IMG/VR virus record: IMGVR_UViG_3300032322_001863
Location: 1-21,056 of that record
Source: a virus
Reading direction: 5' to 3' (one strand)
DNA length: 21,056 nt
The notes under the pieces were generated by a model. The model did no database searches, was not told the DNA's origin, and worked only from the letters and a program-made list of their open reading frames with translations. Positions 1 through 5,076 of the stretch are shown one piece after another; positions within the stretch are counted from its first letter, which is position 1; every line of letters begins with the position of its first letter. The position numbers and the translations under genes were made by a program.

Positions 1-74
1 CGCATCTTTTCGCCCGATCCAGCGGCGATGCGGGCCTTCTTGGCGTGAATGTTGGCGTAAAGGCCCTTTTTCAT
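1..74 (-). CDS. Small basic phage protein, N-terminal part only
   Basis: The reading frame runs off the left edge of the window, so only 24 residues are visible. The protein begins MKKGLYANIHAKKARIAAGS and continues GEKMR. From memory this matches a small Lys/Arg-rich protein common in tailed phages, whose members usually continue with a KPGSKGAPTA-like stretch. No function is known to me. The ATG at 72-74 overlaps the stop of the preceding gene (ATGA), which supports the start and puts it in the same operon as the large terminase. It ends outside the window, so its length is unknown. Confidence 0.75.
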   Translation of the reverse strand, partial: MKKGLYANIHAKKARIAAGSGEKM

Positions 75-331
75 CCGCACTTCCACCGTCTCATCGAGGC
101 TTTCGCCCGCTCTGCGTTCTTGGATTTGGCAACCACACCGCCCATTCGGGCGCAAAAACTGGCCTTCCGGCCCTTGTCCGCAGCCGTCTTGGGTGAAGGC
201 GCGGGCGGCTTCAGCTTGCTGCCCGTTGCGCGGTTATAGACGGCGCGGCCCTTGGCTGTCAGCCCCGCGCCCTTGCTGACGGGCAGCTTCTCGCCGCGTC
301 CGACTGACAGAGATACGCCCTTGCGCGCCAT
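71..331 (-). CDS. Small basic DUF6321-like phage protein
   Basis: An 86-aa, very basic protein. It has an N-terminal GAGLTAKGRAVYNRATGSKL segment, a linker rich in Pro, Lys and Ala, then ASFCARMGG and a C-terminal RRWKCG. From memory this layout matches a family annotated DUF6321 in many phages, found near structural or packaging genes; its role is unknown. I chose the ATG at 329-331 because it forms a TGATG overlap with the terminase stop, the same junction seen at the terminase start. A TTG further upstream (346) is in frame but adds only five residues. The high positive charge would fit DNA or capsid binding, which is inference. Confidence 0.75.
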   Translation of the reverse strand: MARKGVSLSVGRGEKLPVSKGAGLTAKGRAVYNRATGSKLKPPAPSPKTAADKGRKASFCARMGGVVAKSKNAERAKASMRRWKCG

Positions 332-1857
332 CACGACCCTAGCCAAGAGGTTGAAACACTACCCGAACCATAAGCCTTGCGCGGCGTCCTGTCAACGCGC
401 TCTCCTCTGGAGGCCACGGGGAACGCGAATGTAACGGCTATCGCGTCCGCGGCGTCGGGGCTTGCGAGCCCACGGGCTTTCATCTCCTTCTTGCCTTCGA
501 GGAAGATCGTGCCCTTGCTGTCCGGCTTCATCAGCGGCGAAATCATGTCCGTCTTCAGCACCCTGTCCGGCGGGATCGACGCGCTTTTCAGCCATTCCCG
601 CATGGCTCCCCACATCTCAGCCCGCTTGTTGCCGTACATGACCGGCTTGCTGCTCTTCGACCCAAAGTTGACCCCCTTGACCTTGTACCGCTGCTCCTTG
701 AGCCTGTCCACGACCCCTGCGCCCAGGCCCCCCTCGTCGATCACGACCATCGCGGGCCGGAACTCCTCCATCGCCTCGATGACGCGGCCTACGACTTCCA
801 TGGTGTCGTCACCGCGGTAGCGCTTGATTGCCACGATGTCCCGGCCTTGCCGTACCGCGATAACTGTAGCGTCGGCACCGAAGCGTGCCGGGTCCACGCC
901 GAGGACAATCGGGGCAGAGGCATCCTTATAGCGGGGTCGTTCCATGGCGTCGTCGACGAGATGGATGGGGATGAACTGGTCATCTCCAGCCGAGGGAAAC
1001 TCACCGTAGACTTCAACATGAGCCTGAGAACTGTCAGGCCCGTATTCCTGGATGATCTGCTCATAGACCGCCTTGTCCGTCCCTTCGACCGTGCGGGCGT
1101 CCACGGTCTTGTTGCGCCAGAAGTCCCGCTTGGCGTTGAACGCCTCGTAGAAGTAGCCCGTGTTGCGGCGGGGGTTGGAGAACGCCATCCAGAAGCGGTG
1201 CGGCGTGTTCTCGGTGAAGAAGCCCGCCGCGACCTGCCAGATGGCGTCGGCAATGCCCGAGGCTTCGTCGAACACCAGCAGCACACCATCGAAGTTGTGA
1301 ACGCCCGCGTAGGCGTCCGGGTTCTCTTCCGACCACAGCCGGCCTTCGACACCCCAGTAGCGCGTGCCCTTCTTCAGGTCGCGCTCGACCAGTTCGGCCA
1401 GCCACTTGGCGGGCATGACACGGGTGGCGCTGACCTCGAACCAGTGGCTGTTCAGAGATAGTGCCAGCCACTTGGTGATCTCGGCCCATGTGATCGACCG
1501 GAGCTGCGTCTCGGAGTTGGCCGACACGATGGTCGTGGACCCGATCCGGGTGGTCAGCATCCAGATGATGAGCCAACTGACAAGGGCCGACTTGCCGATG
1601 CCGCGGCCCGAACTGACCGCCATGCGGAATACGTCGAAGTCCACCTTGCCGTTGTTCTGCCGGATGTGCTCGGTCAGGTCGCGCAGCACCTCGCGCTGCC
1701 ATCGGCGCGGGCCGGAGAAGTGCTCCAGCGGCGTGCCGGGCTGGCCCCACGGAAACAGGTAGAGCACGAACTTGTACGGGTCGTCCTTGAGGCTGGGCGA
1801 CCACAGGGTCGCCATCAGCGTCTGTTCGTCGTCAGCGCTGTAAATGGGGGTCTGCAT
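331..1857 (-). CDS. terL: Terminase large subunit (packaging ATPase and nuclease)
   Basis: A 508-aa protein of normal length for a phage large terminase, the motor that pumps DNA into the prohead and cuts the concatemer. The ATPase half shows a Walker A motif, SGRGIGKS at about 83-90, and a Walker B with catalytic acid, VLLVFDEAS at 192-200. The RNase H-like nuclease half shows three acidic clusters: GVDPARFGAD (Asp322), VVIDEGG (Asp374) and SPDAADA (Asp468/Asp471). It starts at an ATG overlapping the upstream stop (TGATG), so it is probably translationally coupled. The product and domain order are clear. The headful or cohesive-end packaging type cannot be read from the protein alone. Confidence 0.96.
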   Translation of the reverse strand: MQTPIYSADDEQTLMATLWSPSLKDDPYKFVLYLFPWGQPGTPLEHFSGPRRWQREVLRDLTEHIRQNNGKVDFDVFRMAVSSGRGIGKSALVSWLIIWMLTTRIGSTTIVSANSETQLRSITWAEITKWLALSLNSHWFEVSATRVMPAKWLAELVERDLKKGTRYWGVEGRLWSEENPDAYAGVHNFDGVLLVFDEASGIADAIWQVAAGFFTENTPHRFWMAFSNPRRNTGYFYEAFNAKRDFWRNKTVDARTVEGTDKAVYEQIIQEYGPDSSQAHVEVYGEFPSAGDDQFIPIHLVDDAMERPRYKDASAPIVLGVDPARFGADATVIAVRQGRDIVAIKRYRGDDTMEVVGRVIEAMEEFRPAMVVIDEGGLGAGVVDRLKEQRYKVKGVNFGSKSSKPVMYGNKRAEMWGAMREWLKSASIPPDRVLKTDMISPLMKPDSKGTIFLEGKKEMKARGLASPDAADAIAVTFAFPVASRGERVDRTPRKAYGSGSVSTSWLGS

Positions 1858-2222
1858 CAGGCGCGGCGGCCCAACATGCGGTTCGTCGCGAACGACATCG
1901 CGCCCATCCTCTGGCCTGCCCCCAGCGCGCGTCCTGACAACATGCGCGCAAACGAATTTTCCTGCGGCGGCGCCCCGCCGGCGGGCGGCGACATGAAGTT
2001 GTGGAACATCTTGCCAAGCCCGCCCGGCATGGACGGCCCGAACATTCGCAGCAGGCCCTCCATGAAATCCGCGCGCTCGCCAAGGTCCTGGCGAAACTCC
2101 GGCTTCAGCGACCAGCCGCTGTAGTCGGGAAACGCGGGCTTTGACGCGCGCGAGGAAGACTGAAAAGGCATCATTCCCCGCAACTGCGTTTGCAGGGAGG
2201 CGTCAGGGGGTTTCGGAAGCAT
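1857..2222 (-). CDS. Hypothetical protein between the terminase subunits
   Basis: A 121-aa protein starting MLPKPPDASL. The start ATG at 2220-2222 lies inside the last codons of the small terminase (20-nt overlap), and the stop overlaps the large terminase ATG. It is rich in Met, Gly, Pro and Phe in its second half (for example RMFGPSMPGGLGKMFHNFM) and shows no motif I recognise. A longer reading of the frame, up to 2450, runs antiparallel to nothing but overlaps the small terminase in another frame with Arg/Ser-rich filler, so I rejected it. Its place between the two terminase genes suggests a packaging or head-assembly accessory role; this is inference from position only. Confidence 0.7.
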   Translation of the reverse strand: MLPKPPDASLQTQLRGMMPFQSSSRASKPAFPDYSGWSLKPEFRQDLGERADFMEGLLRMFGPSMPGGLGKMFHNFMSPPAGGAPPQENSFARMLSGRALGAGQRMGAMSFATNRMLGRRA

Positions 2223-2622
2223 CGAGTATCTCCGTGGCAGCCAGTTCAATGACGCGGTGCTGCGCCTGCTCCAGCGCGGCCGTGATGCTGATCTTCTGGT
2301 CGATGCTGACCTCGATGGCCTGCTTGGCCGCCCAGCCGTGAGCGTAGCGCAAGACCTCAAGCGCCGCCTTGGCGTCGCCCGCGCGTGCGGCGTCGTGCAG
2401 CACGGTGGCCATCTCATGCTCGCCGTCGGCGCGGCCCTTCTGCTCGGCATACTCCGCGATGGGGTCCATCTGGCAGAGCCTGCGGTACTCGGTCGGCGTC
2501 ATGCCCGCGGCGAGAGCGAGGGTGTCACCTTTCAGCCCCAGCCGGGCAGCAGAATAGATCGCCTCCAGACGCGCCTCGGTGGCGGTCAGCGGACGCGGGT
2601 CGTATGGGAGCGAATAGAACAT
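2203..2622 (-). CDS. terS: Probable terminase small subunit
   Basis: A 139-aa, mostly helical protein. It begins MFYSLPYDPRPLTATEARLE and has a helix-turn-helix-like segment (about 20-55, including LALAAGMTPTEYRRL), then a central helical region and a C-terminal ISITAALEQAQHRVIELAA segment. Its position just upstream of the large terminase, the helix-turn-helix and the length fit small terminases, which recognise the packaging site. I did not find a diagnostic signature, so this is motif and context evidence. I chose the ATG at 2622; its ribosome site is weak (ACGGA close to the ATG). A TTG at 2748 would add 42 residues including a polyglycine run encoded by a C9 tract, which I think is non-coding. 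Confidence 0.75.
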   Translation of the reverse strand: MFYSLPYDPRPLTATEARLEAIYSAARLGLKGDTLALAAGMTPTEYRRLCQMDPIAEYAEQKGRADGEHEMATVLHDAARAGDAKAALEVLRYAHGWAAKQAIEVSIDQKISITAALEQAQHRVIELAATEILDASETP

Positions 2623-2760
2623 TCCGTGTTTTGTAACATGAGGCCGTGTTGCGGGAAATAAAAAATTTTTCTTGTGGCCCTTGGCCTCGGCAACAGCAAC
2701 CGCGCTCGGCCCTGTCCCCCCCCCTGCCCTGACTGACTGCTCAATCAATCAGCATCTAGC

Positions 2761-2804
2761 TGACTGGCTAGTCAATCAGCCTCCACTGACTGGCTAGTCA
2801 GTCA
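2761..2804. repeat. Two 18-bp near-palindromic direct repeats
   Basis: The sequence TGACTGGCTAGTCAATCA at 2761-2778 recurs with one change (A to G) at 2787-2804, a period of 26 bp. Each copy carries 5-bp inverted arms, TGACT and AGTCA, around a 4-bp centre. Further TGAC/GACT tetramers lie just upstream (2730-2751). Position about 140-180 bp upstream of the small terminase start makes an operator or a terminase-binding site plausible. Neither is shown by the sequence alone. Confidence 0.7.
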
Positions 2805-2865
2805 ATGCTTGCAGCGTGCGAGCCTGGCGGCTGTGTGCGCATGGCCATATGGCCTAGCGTCAAGC

Positions 2866-3060
2866 ATGGGCAATGCCTGGAAGCGCCAGCTCGAGGCAGG
2901 GCTCGAGGCAGGGCTCGAGGCAGGGCTCGAGGCAGGGCTCGAGGCAGGGCTCGAGGCAGGGCTGGAGGCAGGGCTGGAGGCAGGGCTGGAGGCAGGGCTG
3001 GAGGCAGGGCTGGAGGCAGGGCTGGAGGCAGGGCTGGAGAAGGCCAAAAAACACAACTAA
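2866..3060 (+). CDS. Doubtful repeat-encoded peptide (LEAG)n
   Basis: If translated from the ATG at 2866, the minisatellite would give a 64-aa peptide. It would have a basic head MGNAWKRQ, about twelve LEAG tetrapeptides predicted to be helical, and a basic tail KAKKHN. In this frame the single base that separates the two repeat blocks is silent (CTC to CTG, both Leu); this also holds for one minus-strand frame (TCG to TCC, both Ser). There is no good ribosome binding site before the ATG and no obvious operon partner on this strand. I list it so that it is not lost, but think it more likely non-coding. Confidence 0.15.
   Translation: MGNAWKRQLEAGLEAGLEAGLEAGLEAGLEAGLEAGLEAGLEAGLEAGLEAGLEAGLEKAKKHN
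2889..3039. repeat. 12-bp minisatellite, 12 full copies in two blocks
   Basis: Six perfect copies of GCTCGAGGCAGG (2889-2960) are followed by six perfect copies of GCTGGAGGCAGG (2961-3032) and a 7-nt partial copy. The two unit types differ by one base and are cleanly segregated, not interspersed. The period is a multiple of three and the unit has no stop in any of six frames, so all frames stay open. Each unit of the first block holds a CTCGAG palindrome. The G-rich strand of the second block has short GG/GGG runs that could form a two-tetrad quadruplex. Confidence 0.97.
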
Positions 3061-3138
3061 AAGGAAGGGGCAAAATGGGTTTTTCTAGCGTTAGTTGAAT
3101 AGCCAATGATTACAGCGGCTTAGGCAAGGGATGGGCAA

Positions 3139-3265
3139 GATGGGCAATATGGGCAACGGTTTTTAAATCGGTCTGACCTGACAGTGCACTGCAATATAAA
3201 GACTTCCTTATATCGTTATAACTTATCTTTGAAGTCTAAAAAACAGATAACCCATATTGCCCATC
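3139..3265. repeat. 15-bp perfect inverted repeat around an AT-rich stretch
   Basis: GATGGGCAATATGGG at 3139-3153 is matched by its exact reverse complement CCCATATTGCCCATC at 3251-3265. The 97 bp between them are much richer in A and T than the flanking genes (for example the stretch at 3190-3250). The left arm is part of three tandem 9-bp units (GATGGGCAA, GATGGGCAA, TATGGGCAA; 3130-3156). Paired arms around an easily melted stretch, with iteron-like units beside them, fit a replication origin or a protein-bound control site. That function is inference. Confidence 0.75.
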
Positions 3266-3295
3266 ACAGCATGGCATAAGGATTTTAGCCGCTCT

Positions 3296-3331
3296 GGCAA
3301 TGCCCCAAACACTGCCCAGGCAATGCCCCAA
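3296..3331. repeat. Two 13-bp direct repeats GGCAATGCCCCAA
   Basis: Perfect copies lie at 3296-3308 and 3319-3331, with a 23-bp period, close to two turns of the helix. A degenerate relative (ACTGCCCA) sits between them and another (ACCATTACCCCA) follows. They share a GGCAA/TTGCC core with the 9-bp units and the inverted repeat arms about 60-160 bp to the left. This suggests one family of protein-binding sites across the region. Confidence 0.7.
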
Positions 3332-3347
3332 CCATTACCCCAAAAGA

Positions 3348-3373
3348 AAACGGCGGCCATTGGGCCGCCGTTT
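3348..3373 (-). terminator. Intrinsic terminator after the 82-aa minus-strand gene
   Basis: A perfect 11-bp stem, AAACGGCGGCC on the plus strand at 3348-3358 pairing with 3363-3373, with a 4-nt loop (ATTG). Read on the minus strand it is followed by TTTCTTTTG, a usable U-tract. It lies about 40 nt beyond the stop codon at 3416. The plus-strand side has only a short T run, so it should work mainly for minus-strand transcripts and insulate the repeat region and terminase operon from upstream reading. Confidence 0.75.
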
Positions 3374-3378
3374 GTTGA

Positions 3379-3396
3379 CTACACGCTAGCGTGTAG
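3379..3396. promoter_or_regulatory. 18-bp perfect palindrome
   Basis: CTACACGCTAGCGTGTAG equals its own reverse complement. It lies between the terminator hairpin and the stop codon of the 82-aa gene. It could be a dimeric protein-binding site or, as RNA, a second hairpin (nine base pairs without a loop, so effectively shorter). The absence of a T-tract argues against a terminator. Confidence 0.55.
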
Positions 3397-3415
3397 CACG
3401 TCCATTGCCGCGTCG

Positions 3416-3664
3416 TCAAGCGCGCTCAATTGCCTTGAAACGATAGTTCGGTCCGTACACAATCCGCCATTCGTTTCCGCCGGCTGTCCAAACGCGGATG
3501 ACGTCGCCGCGAGACTTCTTTGCCTTGACCGGCGCCGACGTGCCGCGTTTGGCAAATTCGGCGCCGGCCATATAGGCGAGCCAGGCATCGCTTGACCACA
3601 AGTAAGGGTTATCAATGTCGGCCTGCGAGCTGTTATAGCCTTCCATGAATTCCGCCGTCAGCAT
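3416..3664 (-). CDS. Small hypothetical protein, possibly RMF-like
   Basis: An 82-aa protein with a good ribosome site (GAGAGAAG before the ATG at 3664). The N-terminal half, EFMEGYNSSQADIDNPYLW followed by SSDAWLAYMAGAEFAKRG, has the layout of small ribosome-modulation-factor-like proteins: a helix ending in G-Y, an N-P-Y turn, then a W..Y..G helix. The second half is basic and has a V-I-R-V-W...W-R-I-V-Y pattern I do not recognise. The RMF resemblance is weak and by eye. It stands alone as a monocistronic gene, divergent from the plus-strand early operon and closed by its own terminator. That arrangement suits a regulator or an early host-directed factor, by inference. Confidence 0.65.
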   Translation of the reverse strand: MLTAEFMEGYNSSQADIDNPYLWSSDAWLAYMAGAEFAKRGTSAPVKAKKSRGDVIRVWTAGGNEWRIVYGPNYRFKAIERA

Positions 3665-3687
3665 TGCTCTATCTTCTCTCGTTTAGT

Positions 3688-3773
3688 GTTGACAATATGT
3701 GGACAGTCTCATATCTGCGTCATGCTGTCAACTATATTTTGTTGTTGACATAGTGTGGAGGGTATAATATTGT
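3688..3773. promoter_or_regulatory. Divergent control region with three GTTGACA copies
   Basis: The 139 bp between divergent genes (3664 and 3804) hold GTTGACA in direct orientation at 3688-3694 and 3744-3750 and inverted (TGTCAAC) at 3726-3732. The two direct copies extend to GTTGACAATATGTGGACAG and GTTGACATAGTGTGGAGGG. As plus-strand promoters they read TTGACA-N17-TATCTG (3689-3717) and TTGACA-N17-TATTGT (3745-3773). A consensus-like TATAAT (3763-3768) also occurs but only 12 bp from the nearest -35. The inverted copy could serve a minus-strand promoter or be an operator half-site. Confidence 0.55.
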
Positions 3774-3803
3774 TCGGGCGTCATCAACAAGAAAGGAAAC
3801 GAC

Positions 3804-3995
3804 ATGGAAGCCCTAATCGCCAAAGTCCAAGCCAAACGCCTAGCAGCTGGCCTAGTGGTCAGCTTCGACCGTGAAACACCGGAAGAAACAGTTGCCTATG
3901 GCCGCGCTACTCACGCATTTGCCAGCGTCAAGGACCGTGACGAAAAGATTGACGTTTGGACGTGGCTCGGTCGCAATCCGCGAATTGAGCAATAG
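3804..3995 (+). CDS. Small hypothetical protein, first gene of the early operon
   Basis: A 63-aa acidic protein (MEALIAKVQAKRLAAGL then VVSFDRETPEETVAYGRA). It has a strong ribosome site, AAAGGAAA, 6 nt before the ATG, within the leader GAAAGGAAACGACATG that recurs almost unchanged before the clamp-like gene at 4436. I recognise no family or motif. The N-terminus should form a helix and the rest a compact alpha-beta fold by its hydrophobic pattern, but this is only impression. It is the first gene after the promoter region and likely made early. Confidence 0.7.
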   Translation: MEALIAKVQAKRLAAGLVVSFDRETPEETVAYGRATHAFASVKDRDEKIDVWTWLGRNPRIEQ

Positions 3996-4011
3996 CGATT
4001 AGGATCTAGCC

Positions 4012-4033
4012 AACGGGCGGCTAGCCGCCCGTT
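4012..4033 (+). terminator. 22-bp perfect GC-rich palindrome between genes
   Basis: Arms AACGGGCGGC and GCCGCCCGTT meet with only TA between them. There is no T-tract, so as an intrinsic terminator it is poor; it could attenuate transcription or protect and define mRNA ends. The stem core GGGCGGC recurs in hairpins at 5020 and 7001. Confidence 0.45.
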
Positions 4034-4055
4034 CACTAGACCCTAGTAAACTCAA
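4033..4055 (+). promoter_or_regulatory. Repeated ACTAG-N3-CTAGT leader motif, copy 1
   Basis: TCACTAGACCCTAGTAAACTCAA lies just after the hairpin and 15 nt before the start of the 96-aa gene. Apart from one substitution and a 2-nt indel it is identical to 4392-4416, which precedes the next gene. The 5-bp arms ACTAG/CTAGT are inverted around ACC. It may be a promoter -10 region, an operator or an mRNA structure; the sequence does not decide. Confidence 0.5.
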
Positions 4056-4069
4056 TTGGAGACGACACC

Positions 4070-4360
4070 ATGACCCATGAAGAATTCCCCGGCGAATATG
4101 CGCAAATCAGGGCGGAATATGCCGAGTACCAGCGCCGCGCGAGCAATATTCTCGTCTGGGCGCAGGCTCAGTACGCGGCCGGAACAATGACCGTGGCGCA
4201 GATAAAGCGCCGGGTTGACGCCATGTTTGACGCGCTTGACGCCGACTACATGAGCCCAGGCATCGAACGGGTGCAAACGCGCGCGGATGTCGATGCCAAC
4301 GATGACGGTCCGTATCCCGGCTGGCCGTCCGAGCAATCGGCCGTGCAGTATAATTGGTAG
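4070..4360 (+). CDS. Hypothetical helical protein
   Basis: A 96-aa acidic protein (MTHEEFPGEYAQIRAEYAEY...), mainly helical by composition, ending in a disordered-looking GPYPGWPSEQSAVQYNW tail. Its ribosome site is GGAGA, 7 nt before the ATG, inside a leader (GAGACGACACC) related to those of the genes before and after it. No family is recognised. The 70-100 bp spacers on both sides carry hairpins and the ACTAG-N3-CTAGT motif, so the gene may have its own transcription start rather than being tightly co-translated. Confidence 0.7.
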   Translation: MTHEEFPGEYAQIRAEYAEYQRRASNILVWAQAQYAAGTMTVAQIKRRVDAMFDALDADYMSPGIERVQTRADVDANDDGPYPGWPSEQSAVQYNW

Positions 4361-4370
4361 GACCTAGACG

Positions 4371-4391
4371 GCCGCCGGCAAGCCCGGCGGC
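4371..4391 (+). terminator. GC-rich hairpin after the 96-aa gene
   Basis: An 8-bp perfect stem (GCCGCCGG with CCGGCGGC) and a 5-nt loop CAAGC. It sits 10 nt after the stop codon and just before the second ACTAG-N3-CTAGT motif. There is no T-tract. Its position repeats the pattern gene, hairpin, motif, leader, gene seen at 3995-4070. Confidence 0.45.
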
Positions 4392-4416
4392 TCACTAGTC
4401 CCTAGTCTAAACTCAA
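4392..4416 (+). promoter_or_regulatory. Repeated ACTAG-N3-CTAGT leader motif, copy 2
   Basis: TCACTAGTCCCTAGTC followed by TAAACTCAA, the second copy of the motif at 4033-4055, here 19 nt before the clamp-like gene. The leader that follows (GAAAGGAAACGACACT) also matches the one before 3804. Repetition at the same place before two genes argues that it is a functional control element. Confidence 0.5.
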
Positions 4417-4435
4417 ACCGAAAGGAAACGACACT

Positions 4436-5005
4436 ATGCTTATCGCAACGGATCTACTCAAGGCCGCGTTGCTTTGCGCCTCGCAGGAAGAAACGCGCTA
4501 TTACTTGCGCGGTGTGTTCCTGTCCACGTCCGGTCACTTGGTGACCACTGATGGCCACCGGATGTTTGTCGCCCGTCTTAACGAGCGGCCGGCCGCTGAC
4601 GTCATCGTACCCTATGCCGACGTGCAAGCGGCGCTCAAGCTGGCCGGCGCGCGCGCGAAAGACATTGACGTGACGGCCGACCGTATCGGGCAAATTGCCT
4701 ATACGCCGGTTGACGGTACCTTCCCGAACTGGCGCAACGTCGTGCCGACGGGCGAAGAAACGCCCGCAAAGGACAAGACGGAGGATCTTCCCGGTAACGT
4801 TCATTTCAACCACGTCTACATCGGCGATTTGGCGAAGATGGGCAAGATCCTTGGCGGATCTTCCACGCTGCACCCTGTTACGGCAAGCAATCCCGCCTTG
4901 GTGACGTTTGGTGATCGCGCGGATTGTTTCGGCGTCCTTATGCCGATGCGCCGCACGATTGACCGCAGCGCCGTCCTCACGCGCAATAGCGTGATGGCAG
5001 GCTGA
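4436..5005 (+). CDS. Shortened beta sliding clamp-like protein
   Basis: A 189-aa protein that resembles the middle and last domains of the bacterial beta clamp (DnaN, about 370 aa), which tethers DNA polymerase to DNA. Residues 20-46 (RYYLRGVFLS...GHLVTTDGHRMFVA) match the RYYLNG...ATDGHR block of clamp domain 2. Residues 57-104 (VIVPYADV...DGTFPNWRNVVP) match its IVP...DG.FPDY..V.P block. Residues 155-172 (ALVTFGDRADCFGVLMPMR) match the end of domain 3, where MPMR lines the partner-binding pocket. Domain 1 is missing and a 17-aa tail follows. Whether it forms a ring, blocks the host clamp or serves the phage polymerase is open. Strong ribosome site AAAGGAAA. Confidence 0.75.
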   Translation: MLIATDLLKAALLCASQEETRYYLRGVFLSTSGHLVTTDGHRMFVARLNERPAADVIVPYADVQAALKLAGARAKDIDVTADRIGQIAYTPVDGTFPNWRNVVPTGEETPAKDKTEDLPGNVHFNHVYIGDLAKMGKILGGSSTLHPVTASNPALVTFGDRADCFGVLMPMRRTIDRSAVLTRNSVMAG

Positions 5006-5015
5006 CAACAAACAC

Positions 5016-5045
5016 TTGACGGGCGGCTCCGGCCGCCCGTATACT
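5016..5045 (+). promoter_or_regulatory. Promoter-like boxes with a hairpin in the spacer
   Basis: TTGACG at 5016-5021 and TATACT at 5040-5045 are separated by 18 bp. The spacer is almost filled by a hairpin with an 8-bp perfect stem (CGGGCGGC with GCCGCCCG, 5020-5039) and loop TCCG. The same DNA could end a transcript from the clamp-like gene (weakly, no T-tract) and start one for the gene at 5077, whose ATG is 32 nt beyond the -10 box. Confidence 0.5.
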
Positions 5046-5076
5046 ATCTGCGCAATGTCAACTAAGGGAGACTAAA

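Larger units (their letters stand above)
2623..3415. other. Repeat-dense region without a convincing gene
   Basis: About 790 bp between the small terminase and the next minus-strand gene. In order it holds an A6T5 tract (2660-2670), a run of nine C (2716-2724), two 18-bp near-palindromic repeats (2761-2804), a 12-bp minisatellite (2889-3039), three tandem 9-bp units of the type GATGGGCAA (3130-3156), an AT-rich stretch (about 3160-3250) bounded by a 15-bp inverted repeat, two 13-bp direct repeats (3296-3331), a terminator hairpin and an 18-bp palindrome. ORFs here are open mainly because the 12-bp unit has no stop in any frame. The layout resembles phage origins or packaging sites, which is inference. 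Confidence 0.7.

Noticed and set aside
2889-3039. Possible CRISPR array
   Set aside because: The 12-bp units are contiguous, with no spacers between them; this is a tandem repeat, and no cas gene set is present.
2797-3106. Several long ORFs on both strands across the minisatellite
   Set aside because: The 12-bp unit has no stop codon in any frame, so openness here carries no evidence of coding. No frame has a convincing ribosome site; only the plus-strand 2866 frame is kept, at low confidence.
3257-3595. 112-aa plus-strand ORF over the terminator and the 82-aa gene
   Set aside because: It reads through the hairpin and palindrome and lies antisense to a gene with a better ribosome site and its own terminator.
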